Shown: positions 6,958-13,816 of the stretch, in pieces
Position numbering within the stretch: the first letter of the stretch is position 1
Layout of the letters: each line of letters starts with the position of its first letter
Assembly (NCBI GenBank): GCA_002422985.1
Contig: DITZ01000052.1
Span: forward strand, 4,019-18,830
Direction: 5' to 3'
Origin: Sphingomonadales bacterium UBA6171
Lineage (GTDB): Bacteria; Pseudomonadota; Alphaproteobacteria; Sphingomonadales; Sphingomonadaceae
DNA: 14,812 bases
Program-made: the position numbers and the translations under genes
The notes under the pieces: generated by a model
The model's database searches: none
Told to the model about the DNA's origin: nothing
What the model saw: the letters and a program-made list of their open reading frames with translations, nothing else

Positions 6958-8775
6958 TTACCTTATGGGTTTTAGGTGGACGCGCTTTTTTTCGGTGTCG
7001 ATGAGGGCCATGGTTTTGCCGTCTGATTCACGCGCGATGGTGGCGCGGGACAGGATGCGGTCTTCGCTGGCGTCCCAGTGGTGGATGCGGAAGATCAATA
7101 TGTCGTCGGGCGCGGTGTTGGCGAAATAGCAGATGTCGCGGCGGGTGGTGCTGTAGTCGAACAGCATCTGGCGGCCGCCGTGGCGCATGGCGCACAGATC
7201 GGCGATCATCGGATAGGCGGCGAAATAGAGCAGGCCGACGCCGTTGATGTCGTGCACGGGCAATTGTTCGTAGCGGGTTTCGAACAGCGGGGCGGGCAGT
7301 TGCTCTGCCCGGCGGCTGCGATATTCCAGCGCAAAATCAGGCGCGGCGCTGAGGCCGGGGATGAGGCAGCCGTCGGGGATGACGGGCTGGCCCTTCATCA
7401 GCGAGGTGTTGGAGCCGGCTTCGCCGAATTTGGAGAAGCTGGTCATCAGCTGCGCCCGGCCTTTGGCGGTGGCGCCCGACAGCGCCACATCGCCGAAGAA
7501 CATGCCGGCGCCGAATCGGCTGGGGGCGAGGTCCATGATGAGCGGCTCATTCTCCCGGAAATCGGTGAGCGGGGCCTCCAGGCTTATCAGCAGGCGGGTG
7601 AAGGTGGCATAGAGGCGGCAGCCTTCGGAATCGGCGATGGCCGAGGAGGGCGTGTTCAGCCCCTTGCACAGCGTGTGCCAGTGCAGATCGCCCAGTTCCT
7701 TCAGCAGCCAGGATTCGGAGAGGCCGCGCAACGCCATCTGCGGCATGTTGATAATGGTGCGGCGGACTTCGGACGCGGGGCGGGTGCCGGCGGATTCGGA
7801 GGTGATGGCTTCGGCGGCAGGCGCGGCGCGCGGGGCTGCCGGGGCCGGGGCGCTGGTGATGGCGCTGGTGCTGGTGTTGTCGGACCCGCCGGTGAGGGCC
7901 ATCAGATCAGCCGGCGATTGCAGTGCGCCCCAATCCCGATCGGGAATCTGGCCGCCGATCAGTTGCTCGACCGCGATGCGCATGGAGATGAGGCCGAAGC
8001 TGTCGATCGCCAGATCCTTGAAGGGCGTGGCGAAATTGCTGTCGCGGAGGTCGGGGATTTCGGCTTTCAGCAGCGTGCGGAGCTGTTCGGGGCTGGCGGT
8101 GCTGCGGGTGGCGACGGCGGGGGCGGCGCTGACGACCGGCGGGGGCAGCGTGATGCCGCCCAGCGCGGCGAGGAAGCCGGCGGCTGTGGCGCGCGAGGGG
8201 TGGAGCGCGAAATCGGGGGCGGCGCGGGCGGCTTCCGCCAGCTCGGCGCGCGACAGCGTCCACCAGCGGCTGGCTTCGATGACGGCGATGGTGTCGGGAT
8301 CGAAGCGGAAGCGCACCAGCTTGGCGGGCGCGCCGGTGACGATGGCATAGGGGGGGACATCCTGCATCACCACGGCACCGGCGCCGATGACGGCACCGCG
8401 CCCGATGCGGTTGCAGCCGGGCGTGATGATGGCGTTGTGGCCGATCCAGGCACCGTCTTCCACGCGGGGGGGGACCAGATGCGCCTGATCGGCACCCACG
8501 ACGCCGAACTGTTTCAGATAGAAATAGGGGTGGGTGCTGAGCGCATCGATCGGGTGATCGGCATCGAGCAGGCGCGCGGTGCGGGCGATGGAACAATAGC
8601 GGCCGATGCGCGAGCCGGGCGGGATGCGCCAGCGATCGAAGCCGCCGATGGAATAGAGGCCGACCTCTATATCATGGTGGCGCTTGAAATAGGCGCGCAG
8701 CGGCAGGCTTTCATATTCATTCGACTGGTGCAGACGGACCATGGCACGATCGGCCAGATTGCGGAACATGCCCAT
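6958..8775 (-). CDS. Three-domain fusion: LbH acyltransferase / acyl carrier protein / LnmK-like acyltransferase-decarboxylase
   Basis: This is a 605-residue protein with three readable parts. Residues 1-185 are a left-handed beta-helix acyltransferase of the VatD/CatB (xenobiotic acetyltransferase) type: hexapeptide turns GSRIGRYCSI, DGAWIGHNAIITPG and RIGRGAVIGAGAVV, the predicted catalytic His74 in DADHP, GAPAKLVRFRF, and the WW pair (171-172). Residues 225-298 look like a phosphopantetheine carrier domain, with FKDLAIDSFGLISM and Ser259 as the attachment site. After an Ala/Pro/Ser linker (300-335), residues 340-605 resemble the Pnap_2097/LnmK family of double-hotdog enzymes: MPQMALRGLSESWLLKELGD, ATFTRLLISLEAPLT and NGVGLLYFAAYP. 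LnmK of leinamycin biosynthesis decarboxylates methylmalonyl-CoA and loads propionyl onto a carrier protein. I infer that the fusion loads its own carrier and passes the acyl group to an unknown acceptor. There is no signal peptide and no partner genes. The first two domains are firm; the LnmK assignment is from memory. Confidence 0.8.
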   Translation of the reverse strand: MGMFRNLADRAMVRLHQSNEYESLPLRAYFKRHHDIEVGLYSIGGFDRWRIPPGSRIGRYCSIARTARLLDADHPIDALSTHPYFYLKQFGVVGADQAHLVPPRVEDGAWIGHNAIITPGCNRIGRGAVIGAGAVVMQDVPPYAIVTGAPAKLVRFRFDPDTIAVIEASRWWTLSRAELAEAARAAPDFALHPSRATAAGFLAALGGITLPPPVVSAAPAVATRSTASPEQLRTLLKAEIPDLRDSNFATPFKDLAIDSFGLISMRIAVEQLIGGQIPDRDWGALQSPADLMALTGGSDNTSTSAITSAPAPAAPRAAPAAEAITSESAGTRPASEVRRTIINMPQMALRGLSESWLLKELGDLHWHTLCKGLNTPSSAIADSEGCRLYATFTRLLISLEAPLTDFRENEPLIMDLAPSRFGAGMFFGDVALSGATAKGRAQLMTSFSKFGEAGSNTSLMKGQPVIPDGCLIPGLSAAPDFALEYRSRRAEQLPAPLFETRYEQLPVHDINGVGLLYFAAYPMIADLCAMRHGGRQMLFDYSTTRRDICYFANTAPDDILIFRIHHWDASEDRILSRATIARESDGKTMALIDTEKKRVHLKPIR

Positions 8776-8837
8776 AAATTGTCCTGCCTGCGCCTTTGAT
8801 GGAAAAGGCTTGTTCGTGGTGGGGTTGGCTTAGCGGA

Positions 8838-8866
8838 GCAATGCCGCCGGGGATATGGGGTGTCAA
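8838..8866 (-). promoter_or_regulatory. Candidate promoter for the three-domain acyltransferase gene
   Basis: On the minus strand a perfect TTGACA (complement of 8861-8866) is 17 nt from CATTGC (complement of 8838-8843). It would give a leader of about 55 nt. The -35 is perfect but the -10 is poor, hence limited confidence. AGGA about 8 nt before ATG 8775 serves as the ribosome binding site. Confidence 0.4.
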
Positions 8867-8871
8867 GATTA

Positions 8872-8886
8872 TGCTGCACTGCGGCA
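8872..8886. promoter_or_regulatory. Dyad-symmetric candidate operator in the divergent promoter region
   Basis: TGCTGCACTGCGGCA reads as TGCnGCAnTGCnGCA, perfectly palindromic at the fixed positions. It sits between the minus-strand -35 (8861-8866) and the putative hisS -35 (8891-8896). A further inverted pair, ATGCCGC (8841-8847) and GCGGCAT (8881-8887), brackets the region. Binding by a regulator is inferred only. Confidence 0.35.
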
Positions 8887-8890
8887 TAGA

Positions 8891-8919
8891 TTGGCGCGGG
8901 GCAGGTTTTGCGCTAGGCG
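8891..8919 (+). promoter_or_regulatory. Candidate hisS promoter giving a nearly leaderless mRNA
   Basis: TTGGCG (8891-8896) and TAGGCG (8914-8919) are spaced by 17 nt. The -10 ends only 7 nt before ATG 8927, so transcription would start at or next to the start codon. The same form (TTGGCA, 17 nt, TAGAGG) occurs downstream of prmC. The base AGG of the -10 could alternatively be a ribosome binding site for a longer transcript. Confidence 0.4.
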
Positions 8920-8926
8920 GCGGCGC

Positions 8927-10186
8927 ATGACGACCGACAGCAAGCAGAAAATGGCCCCGGTGCGGGGGATGCAGGACCTTTTGGGCGAGGAAGCCGCGCG
9001 CTTTGAGCATGTGGTGGACCGGTTTCGCGACGTGGCGCGGCGCTTTGGATTCCGGCCGGTGATGGTGCCGGTGGTGGAGCACACGCGCGTGTTTCAGCGC
9101 ACGCTGGGCGAGACGACCGATGTGGTTGCAAAGGAAATGTATTCGTTCGAGGACCGGGGCGGGGAATCGCTGACGCTGCGGCCGGAATTTACCGCCGGGA
9201 TTGCGCGCGCCTATGTGAGCGAGGGGTGGCAGCAGTTTGCGCCGCTGAAGCTGGTGACGCATGGGCCGCTGTTTCGTTATGAGCGGCCGCAAAAGGGGCG
9301 GTATCGGCAGTTTCACCAGATTGATGCGGAAGTGCTGGGAGCGGGCGAGCCTGCGGCCGACGTGGAGATCATCGCCTTTGCTGATCTGCTGCTGAAGGAG
9401 CTGGGCATCGGCGGGGTGACGTTGCAGCTGAACACGCTGGGGGATGCGCAGACGCGGACCGCCTGGCGGGCGGCGCTGGTGGCGCATTTTTCCGCGCATA
9501 TGGAGATGCTTTCGCAGGATAGCCGGCGGCGGCTGGAGAGCAATCCGCTGCGCATTCTGGATTCGAAGGATGCGGGCGACCAGGCGCTGGTGGCGGATGC
9601 ACCGGGCATCGACGGCTTTATGAGTGCGGAGGCCGGGGCGTTTTTCGAGAGTGTGCAGAAGGGGTTGCAGGCTAGCGGCGTGGGATTCGTTCGCGCGGCG
9701 CGGCTGGTGCGGGGCTTTGATTATTACCGGCATACGGCGTTTGAATTTGTGACCGACCGGCTGGGTGCGCAGGGGACGGTGATTGGCGGCGGGCGCTATG
9801 ACGGGCTGGTGGAGGCGATGGGCGGGCCGCCGACGCCGGCGGTGGGCTGGGCCGGCGGGATCGAGCGGCTGATGATGCTGGTGGATTCGCCGGTGACGGC
9901 GGTGATTGATGTGGCGGTGGTGCCGATGGGCGCGGCAGCCGACGCCGAAGCGGCGGCGATTCTGGCGGAGCTGCGGTCGGCCGGGCTTTCGACGGAGCAG
10001 GGCTGGCGCGGCAATGCGAAGAAACGGATGGAGCGGGCGGCCAGAAGCGGCGCGCGCGTGGCGCTGATATTGGGCGATGATGAAGTGGCGGCGGGCACGG
10101 TGACGGTGAAGCTGCTGGACACGGGCGCGCAGGAGCAGGTGGCGCGCGGCGATCTGAGGGCGCGGCTGGCGAAGCTGTTGGCATGA
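8927..10186 (+). CDS. hisS: Histidyl-tRNA synthetase
   Basis: This class II aminoacyl-tRNA synthetase charges tRNA-His with histidine. From ATG 8927 it has 419 residues, normal for bacterial HisRS. The open frame extends upstream to 8855, but the extra Arg-rich residues do not match the family, and MAPVRGMQDLLGEEA is the expected beginning. Visible motifs are TLRPEFT (84-90), motif 2 LFRYERPQKGRYRQFHQIDAE (115-135), the histidine-specific LVRGFDYYRHTAFE (260-273), GGGRYDGL (287-294) and motif 3 AVGWAGGIERL (305-315). A C-terminal anticodon-binding domain follows from about residue 325. It is divergent from the acyltransferase gene and overlaps prfA by 4 nt (ATGA). Confidence 0.97.
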   Translation: MTTDSKQKMAPVRGMQDLLGEEAARFEHVVDRFRDVARRFGFRPVMVPVVEHTRVFQRTLGETTDVVAKEMYSFEDRGGESLTLRPEFTAGIARAYVSEGWQQFAPLKLVTHGPLFRYERPQKGRYRQFHQIDAEVLGAGEPAADVEIIAFADLLLKELGIGGVTLQLNTLGDAQTRTAWRAALVAHFSAHMEMLSQDSRRRLESNPLRILDSKDAGDQALVADAPGIDGFMSAEAGAFFESVQKGLQASGVGFVRAARLVRGFDYYRHTAFEFVTDRLGAQGTVIGGGRYDGLVEAMGGPPTPAVGWAGGIERLMMLVDSPVTAVIDVAVVPMGAAADAEAAAILAELRSAGLSTEQGWRGNAKKRMERAARSGARVALILGDDEVAAGTVTVKLLDTGAQEQVARGDLRARLAKLLA

Positions 10187-11265
10187 CGTTGTTGGCCGAT
10201 GATCGTTTGAAGCAGTTGGTGGATCGGCGGGATTCGCTGGCCAATCAGCTGTCGCGGCCGGATTTGCCGGCAGAGCGTTTTGTGCAGATTTCGCGGGATT
10301 ATGCGGAGTTGGGGCCGGCGGCGGATGCAGCATCCGCGCTGATGGCGGCGCGGGCCGAGGTGCGGGAGCTGGCGGCGCTGCTGGCGGACCCGGCGGCGGA
10401 CGCCGAGATGCGGGCGCTGGCCGAAGATGAGCTGGTGGCGCTGAAGGCGGCGCTGCCGGATGCCGAGCGGGCTTTGGCGCTGAAGCTGCTGCCGAAGGAT
10501 GCGGCGGACGCGAAGCCGGCCATCCTGGAAATCCGCGCCGGGACGGGCGGCGACGAGGCGGCGCTGTTCGCCGGCGATCTGGCGCGCATGTATCAGCGCT
10601 ATGCCGAGCTGCGCGGCTGGCGGGTGGAGATGATGAGCGCCTCTGCCGCCGAAATGGGCGGATATAAGGAAGTGGTGATGGGGGTGCAGGGCGAAGGCGT
10701 GTTCGCCCGGCTGAAATTCGAGAGCGGCGTGCATCGGGTGCAGCGGGTGCCCGCGACCGAGGCGCAGGGGCGCATCCATACGTCTGCCGCGACGGTGGCG
10801 GTGCTGCCGGAAGCCGAGGAAGTGGATGTGGCGATCGACGACAAGGATTTGCGGATCGACGTGTTCCGTTCCTCCGGCCCCGGCGGGCAGAGCGTCAACA
10901 CCACCGATTCGGCCGTGCGCATCACCCACCTTCCCACCGGGCTGGTGGTGATCCAGCAGGATGAAAAATCGCAGCACAAGAATAAGGCGAAGGCGATGAA
11001 GGTGCTGCGGTCGCGGCTGTATGAGCAGGAGCGGGAGAAGCTGGCGAATGCGCGCAGTGCGGACCGCAAGGCGATGGTGGGATCGGGCGACCGCTCGGAG
11101 CGTATCCGCACCTATAATTACCCGCAGGGGCGGGTGACGGACCATCGCATCAACCTGACGCTGCACCGGCTGCCGGAGATCATGGAGGGGACGGGGCTGG
11201 AGGAGCTGGTCTCGGCGCTGATTGCCGAGGATGAGGCGGAGCGGCTGGCGGCGCTGGATGCCTGA
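10183..11265 (+). CDS. prfA: Peptide chain release factor 1 (RF1)
   Basis: RF1 recognises UAA and UAG in the ribosomal A site and triggers hydrolysis of the peptidyl-tRNA. It has 360 residues, the usual length. The PAT anticodon-like motif (residues 190-192) separates it from RF2, which has SPF, and the catalytic GGQ is at 234-236 in SSGPGGQSVNTTDSAVR. Other conserved blocks are EIRAGTGGDEAALFA, SGVHRVQRVPATEAQGRIHT and IRTYNYPQGRVTDHR. It is coupled to hisS by ATGA and overlaps the following prmC by 8 nt, so the factor and its own modifying enzyme are made together. Confidence 0.98.
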   Translation: MTLLADDRLKQLVDRRDSLANQLSRPDLPAERFVQISRDYAELGPAADAASALMAARAEVRELAALLADPAADAEMRALAEDELVALKAALPDAERALALKLLPKDAADAKPAILEIRAGTGGDEAALFAGDLARMYQRYAELRGWRVEMMSASAAEMGGYKEVVMGVQGEGVFARLKFESGVHRVQRVPATEAQGRIHTSAATVAVLPEAEEVDVAIDDKDLRIDVFRSSGPGGQSVNTTDSAVRITHLPTGLVVIQQDEKSQHKNKAKAMKVLRSRLYEQEREKLANARSADRKAMVGSGDRSERIRTYNYPQGRVTDHRINLTLHRLPEIMEGTGLEELVSALIAEDEAERLAALDA

Positions 11266-12082
11266 AGCAGCGCGCGCGCTGCTGCGGGCGGCGGCGCTGA
11301 CGCTGCCGGGCGATACGGCGCGGCTGGATGCGGAATTGCTGCTGGCGGCGGTGACGGGGCTGGGTCGTGCGCAATTGCTGCTGGGCGATGTGCTGGTGTC
11401 GGGCGAACAGCAGCGGGCCTTTGCGGCGCTGCTGGCGCGGCGGCGGGCGCATGAGCCGCTGGCCTATATTCTGGGGGAGCGGGAGTTTTGGAGCCTGACC
11501 TTGCGGGTGACGCCCGCTGTGCTGATCCCGCGACCGGACAGCGAGACGCTGATCGAGGCGGCGTGCGCGCATTTTGTGGACCTGGCGCCGGGGCGGGTGC
11601 TGGACCTGGGGACCGGATCGGGCGCGCTGCTGCTGGCGGCGCTTTCCGAGTGGCCGGACGCGGTGGGCGTGGGGGTGGACCGGTCTGCCGGGGCGCTGCT
11701 GGTGGCCGGCGGCAATGCGGCGCGGCTGGGGATGGCGGATCGGGTGACGCTGCTGCTGTCGGACTGGGCGGAGAAAGTGGACGGGCGTTTTGACCTGATC
11801 CTGTGCAATCCGCCCTATATCGGCGACGGGACGGTGCTGATGCCGGATGTGGCTGATTTTGAGCCTTCAGGCGCGCTGTTTGGCGGCGCGGACGGGCTGG
11901 ATGCCTATCGGCTGTTGCTGCCGCAGATGGCGGGGCTGCTGGCACCGGACGGCGTGGCGTTGTTTGAATTCGGCGTGGGGCAGGCGGAGGCGCTGCTGGC
12001 GATGGCGGCGGACGCGGGGCTGCGGGCGGCGTTGCGGGCGGACCTGTCCGGCCGGGCGCGGGCGCTGCTGGTGCAGCACTGA
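11258..12082 (+). CDS. prmC: Release factor glutamine N5-methyltransferase PrmC (HemK)
   Basis: PrmC methylates the glutamine of the GGQ motif in RF1 and RF2 with S-adenosylmethionine, which speeds termination. It has 274 residues, a normal length. A helical N-terminal substrate-binding domain (about 1-75) leads to YILGEREFWSL and IPRPDSETLIE. The Rossmann-type methyltransferase domain follows, with the SAM loop LDLGTGSGAL (115-124) and the catalytic NPPY (184-187). A conserved FEPSGALFGGADGLDAYR block comes next. ATG 11258 lies inside the end of prfA (8-nt overlap); the open frame begins at 11222, but those residues are just the prfA end in another frame. It is the last gene of the hisS-prfA-prmC unit. 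Confidence 0.96.
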   Translation: MPEAARALLRAAALTLPGDTARLDAELLLAAVTGLGRAQLLLGDVLVSGEQQRAFAALLARRRAHEPLAYILGEREFWSLTLRVTPAVLIPRPDSETLIEAACAHFVDLAPGRVLDLGTGSGALLLAALSEWPDAVGVGVDRSAGALLVAGGNAARLGMADRVTLLLSDWAEKVDGRFDLILCNPPYIGDGTVLMPDVADFEPSGALFGGADGLDAYRLLLPQMAGLLAPDGVALFEFGVGQAEALLAMAADAGLRAALRADLSGRARALLVQH

Positions 12083-12420
12083 TTTCGGGGCGCTGTGCTT
12101 TTATGTTGGCAAGGGGCTGGCAAGCGGCTAGAGGGCGGATGACGGCACGGCCGGTCAAGACCATCCCATCGCATAGTCACACTCGCTTTTTTTATCGGAA
12201 GATGGGTGCGCGTGATGTGGCTGCACAGGCGCGATGGGCCTGTGCCCGGTGACTGACGGCAGACGGTTCCTTTCGAGGGGCAGCCCTTTTTGACATTGGG
12301 CAGGCGGCGCGACGGGGCTGGGCACGGGGCATGGCCCTGATGACCAACAGCCCTGCGGGTGCGGCCCGAATGCCGGGACATTCCACGCTGGTCAGTGACA
12401 GACACGGAGACTTTATTTCG
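12083..12420 (+). other. Long gap holding a candidate structured leader upstream of the DUF4167 gene
   Basis: This 338-nt stretch has no convincing gene. It holds a promoter candidate (12106-12134). CCCATC (12165-12170) and GATGGG (12201-12206) can pair around a run of seven T. There is a perfect 8-bp hairpin, GCACAGGC (12223-12230) with GCCTGTGC (12238-12245), around a 7-nt loop. The short GGGCAGCCC is followed by five T (12278-12291). If transcription starts near 12141, the next gene has a leader of about 280 nt. An in-frame ATG at 12331 would add 30 residues to the next gene but has no good ribosome binding site. The function of the leader is unknown. Confidence 0.4.
12106..12134 (+). promoter_or_regulatory. 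Candidate promoter for the DUF4167 gene
   Basis: TTGGCA (12106-12111) and TAGAGG (12129-12134) have an exact 17-nt spacer, 24 nt after the prmC stop. It has the same form as the candidate upstream of hisS. It implies a start near 12141 and a long leader. Confidence 0.4.
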
Positions 12421-13329
12421 ATGCAGAACAGGCAGAATGGGCGCAGGCGCCGGGGTGGCAACAACAACCCGCGGCCGATGGGCATGCCCTCTGGCGGACA
12501 GACCGCCAACCGCCTGGAAGTGCGGGTGCGTGGCAATGCCAACCAGCTTCTGGAGAAATATAAGGTGCTGGCGCGCGACGCGCACCAGTCTGGTGACCGG
12601 GTAGCGGCGGAATATTATCTGCAGCATGCCGACCATTATTTCCGCGTGTTGAACGACAGCCGTATCCGGCAGGAGGAAATGCGGGCGCGGCGCGGCATCT
12701 TTGATCCGCTGGACGACGACAGCAATGATGAGGAGCTGGAGCGCGAGGAAGCGGAGCGCGAGGAGCGCGCCGAGCGGCAGGACCGTGGCGACAGCCGCGA
12801 CCGCAATGATGGCGGCGAGCGCGAGGAACGGGGCAATTACCGCCAGCGCCGCGATGAGCGCCCGCGCGATGACCGGCCCCGCGATGATCGGGTTCGCGAT
12901 GACCGGAATCGGGATGAACGGAATCGGGATGAACGTCCCCGCGAAGATCGGGTTCGTGATGATCGGCCCCGCGATGATCGAAATCGCGATGATCGAAATC
13001 GGGATGATCGGCCGCGCGATGAACGCCCCCGTGAAGATCGCCGGCCGCGTGAAACCGGCGAGCGGGTGCAGCGGGCGGCGCGGCCGCGGGATGATGAGCG
13101 TGACGATCCGGGCGGCGGCCGGCTTTCGGATGGCGAGGCGGCGCTCGCGGCCTTTGGCGGCCCGGTGTCTGCGCCGGTTGCGCTGCCATCGCCGGCACCG
13201 TTGCCGGCACCGGTGATGGGCACGGCACCGGTGATGGACAGCGAATCGGGCGAGGCGCCGGCACCGCGCCGTCGTGGCCGGCCGCGCAAGGTGGTAGCGG
13301 AAGCGGTTCCGGCCGATTCGGCCGACTGA
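12421..13329 (+). CDS. DUF4167 domain protein with Arg/Asp pentapeptide repeats and AT-hook-like tail
   Basis: This conserved alphaproteobacterial protein of unknown function has 302 residues. It begins with a basic MQNRQNGRRRRGGNNN tract. The DUF4167 core (about 35-80) follows: RVRGNANQLLEKYKVLARDA, then GDRVAAEYYLQHADHYFRVLND. An acidic/basic low-complexity region follows and includes thirteen consecutive pentapeptides of the form R-[DE]-[DE]-R-[PNV] (residues 144-208, last copy ending in R). After a Pro/Ala stretch the C-terminus carries RRRGRPRK (283-290), an AT-hook-like RGRP core. I infer nucleic-acid binding from the basic N-terminus, the RD repeats and the AT-hook; it is not shown. 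ATG 12421 has GGAGA at 12406-12410. The place downstream of prfA-prmC is the usual one for DUF4167 genes. A strong terminator follows. Confidence 0.85.
   Translation: MQNRQNGRRRRGGNNNPRPMGMPSGGQTANRLEVRVRGNANQLLEKYKVLARDAHQSGDRVAAEYYLQHADHYFRVLNDSRIRQEEMRARRGIFDPLDDDSNDEELEREEAEREERAERQDRGDSRDRNDGGEREERGNYRQRRDERPRDDRPRDDRVRDDRNRDERNRDERPREDRVRDDRPRDDRNRDDRNRDDRPRDERPREDRRPRETGERVQRAARPRDDERDDPGGGRLSDGEAALAAFGGPVSAPVALPSPAPLPAPVMGTAPVMDSESGEAPAPRRRGRPRKVVAEAVPADSAD
12850..13044 (+). repeat. Thirteen 15-bp tandem repeats inside the DUF4167 gene
   Basis: The units start every 15 nt from 12850 and keep the coding frame. The consensus is CGCGATGATCGGNNN, encoding RDDRx or RDERx, and the last codon of each unit varies (Pro, Val, Asn, Arg). 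Neighbouring copies can be nearly identical, for example 12970-12984 and 12985-12999, which suggests recent slippage. Confidence 0.95.
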
Positions 13330-13393
13330 TTCGACCGATTGATTTGACCGACCGAGCTGATTCGGCCGATTCGGGATTTTGCGCTGATTTTGG

Positions 13394-13426
13394 AGGCGGG
13401 GATGGATGACATCCCCGCCTTTTTTT
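13394..13426 (+). terminator. Rho-independent terminator after the DUF4167 gene
   Basis: AGGCGGGGATG (13394-13404) pairs perfectly with CATCCCCGCCT (13410-13420) around a GATGA loop, an 11-bp stem followed by a run of seven T (13420-13426). This is the best intrinsic terminator in the window. The 64 nt before it are filled by near-repeats of GATTCGGCCGA type. Confidence 0.93.
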
Positions 13427-13466
13427 GCCCGTTTTTCGCGGCGGGGCCGTTTTGGGGCCGGGCGAA

Positions 13467-13754
13467 TCAGCTGCGGGGCGGGGTTTTTGGCCCTGGCGGC
13501 GCATCATTGCCGATGACCTCGTCGTCGGCGCCGCTGGCGTTGGAGAAGAAGACGAGGCCCATCAGCGCGGCCGACAGCATGAGCGAGCCGCCGATCGCCA
13601 GCGAGATGGCGATGATGAAATGCAGCGGCATCGGGGTGTCGGTGGCATAGAGCCAGCCGAAGCCGACGAGGATCGCCGCGAGCGTGATGGCGGCCATGAT
13701 GAGCAGCAGCCGTTTATACTGTGCCCAGGCGCGGGTGAGATGCGGGTTCTTCAT
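13467..13754 (-). CDS. Small two-helix integral membrane protein
   Basis: This 95-residue conserved hypothetical protein, of a kind I associate with sphingomonads, starts MKNPHLTRAWAQYKRLLLIM. It has two hydrophobic helices, at about residues 16-38 and 44-70, with a short loop containing ATDTPMPLH. The charged, Pro-rich C-terminal tail (GADDEVIGNDAPPGPK) would share the side of the N-terminus, probably the cytoplasm. No enzyme motif is visible and no function is assigned. It is transcribed away from the CBS-domain gene, and the start codons are 62 nt apart. Only a weak AAAGAG lies directly before the ATG. The coding call rests on the clean two-helix pattern. Confidence 0.75.
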   Translation of the reverse strand: MKNPHLTRAWAQYKRLLLIMAAITLAAILVGFGWLYATDTPMPLHFIIAISLAIGGSLMLSAALMGLVFFSNASGADDEVIGNDAPPGPKTPPRS

Positions 13755-13816
13755 CTCTTTTCAATCGGCGCGAATCGGGCATAGTTCAACCGGGTTATCG
13801 GCGAGGGAGGCGGCGC
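13755..13816. promoter_or_regulatory. Divergent promoter region between the membrane protein and CBS genes
   Basis: This 62-nt gap must hold promoters for both genes unless they are read through. On the plus strand a poor pair, TTTTCA (13758-13763) with CATAGT (13780-13785, 16-nt spacer), can be seen. The CBS gene has a strong ribosome binding site, GAGGGAGG (13803-13810). Confidence 0.35.

Noticed and set aside
7078..8799. A 573-codon plus-strand frame opposite the three-domain acyltransferase
   Set aside because: It has a Gly/Ala/Asp-rich low-complexity translation without motifs, while the minus strand encodes three recognisable domains.
8855..8926. N-terminal extension of HisS
   Set aside because: The 24 extra residues are Arg-rich and not family-like, and the region carries the divergent promoter.
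12290..12295. Perfect TTGACA as a promoter close to the DUF4167 gene
   Set aside because: The sequence 16-18 nt downstream is G-rich, with nothing like a -10.
12331..12420. Upstream in-frame ATG at 12331 as the start of the DUF4167 protein
   Set aside because: No good ribosome binding site, and the added residues do not resemble the family N-terminus. ATG 12421 has GGAGA and the typical basic start.
12850..13044. Regular 15-bp repeats as a possible CRISPR array
   Set aside because: There are no spacers, the unit is too short, and the reading frame is kept throughout.
12413..13507. Minus-strand frames through the DUF4167 repeats (His/Arg/Asp-rich and Arg/Ser-rich)
   Set aside because: They mirror the 15-bp repeats on the other strand; the DUF4167 frame has a known core domain and a ribosome binding site.
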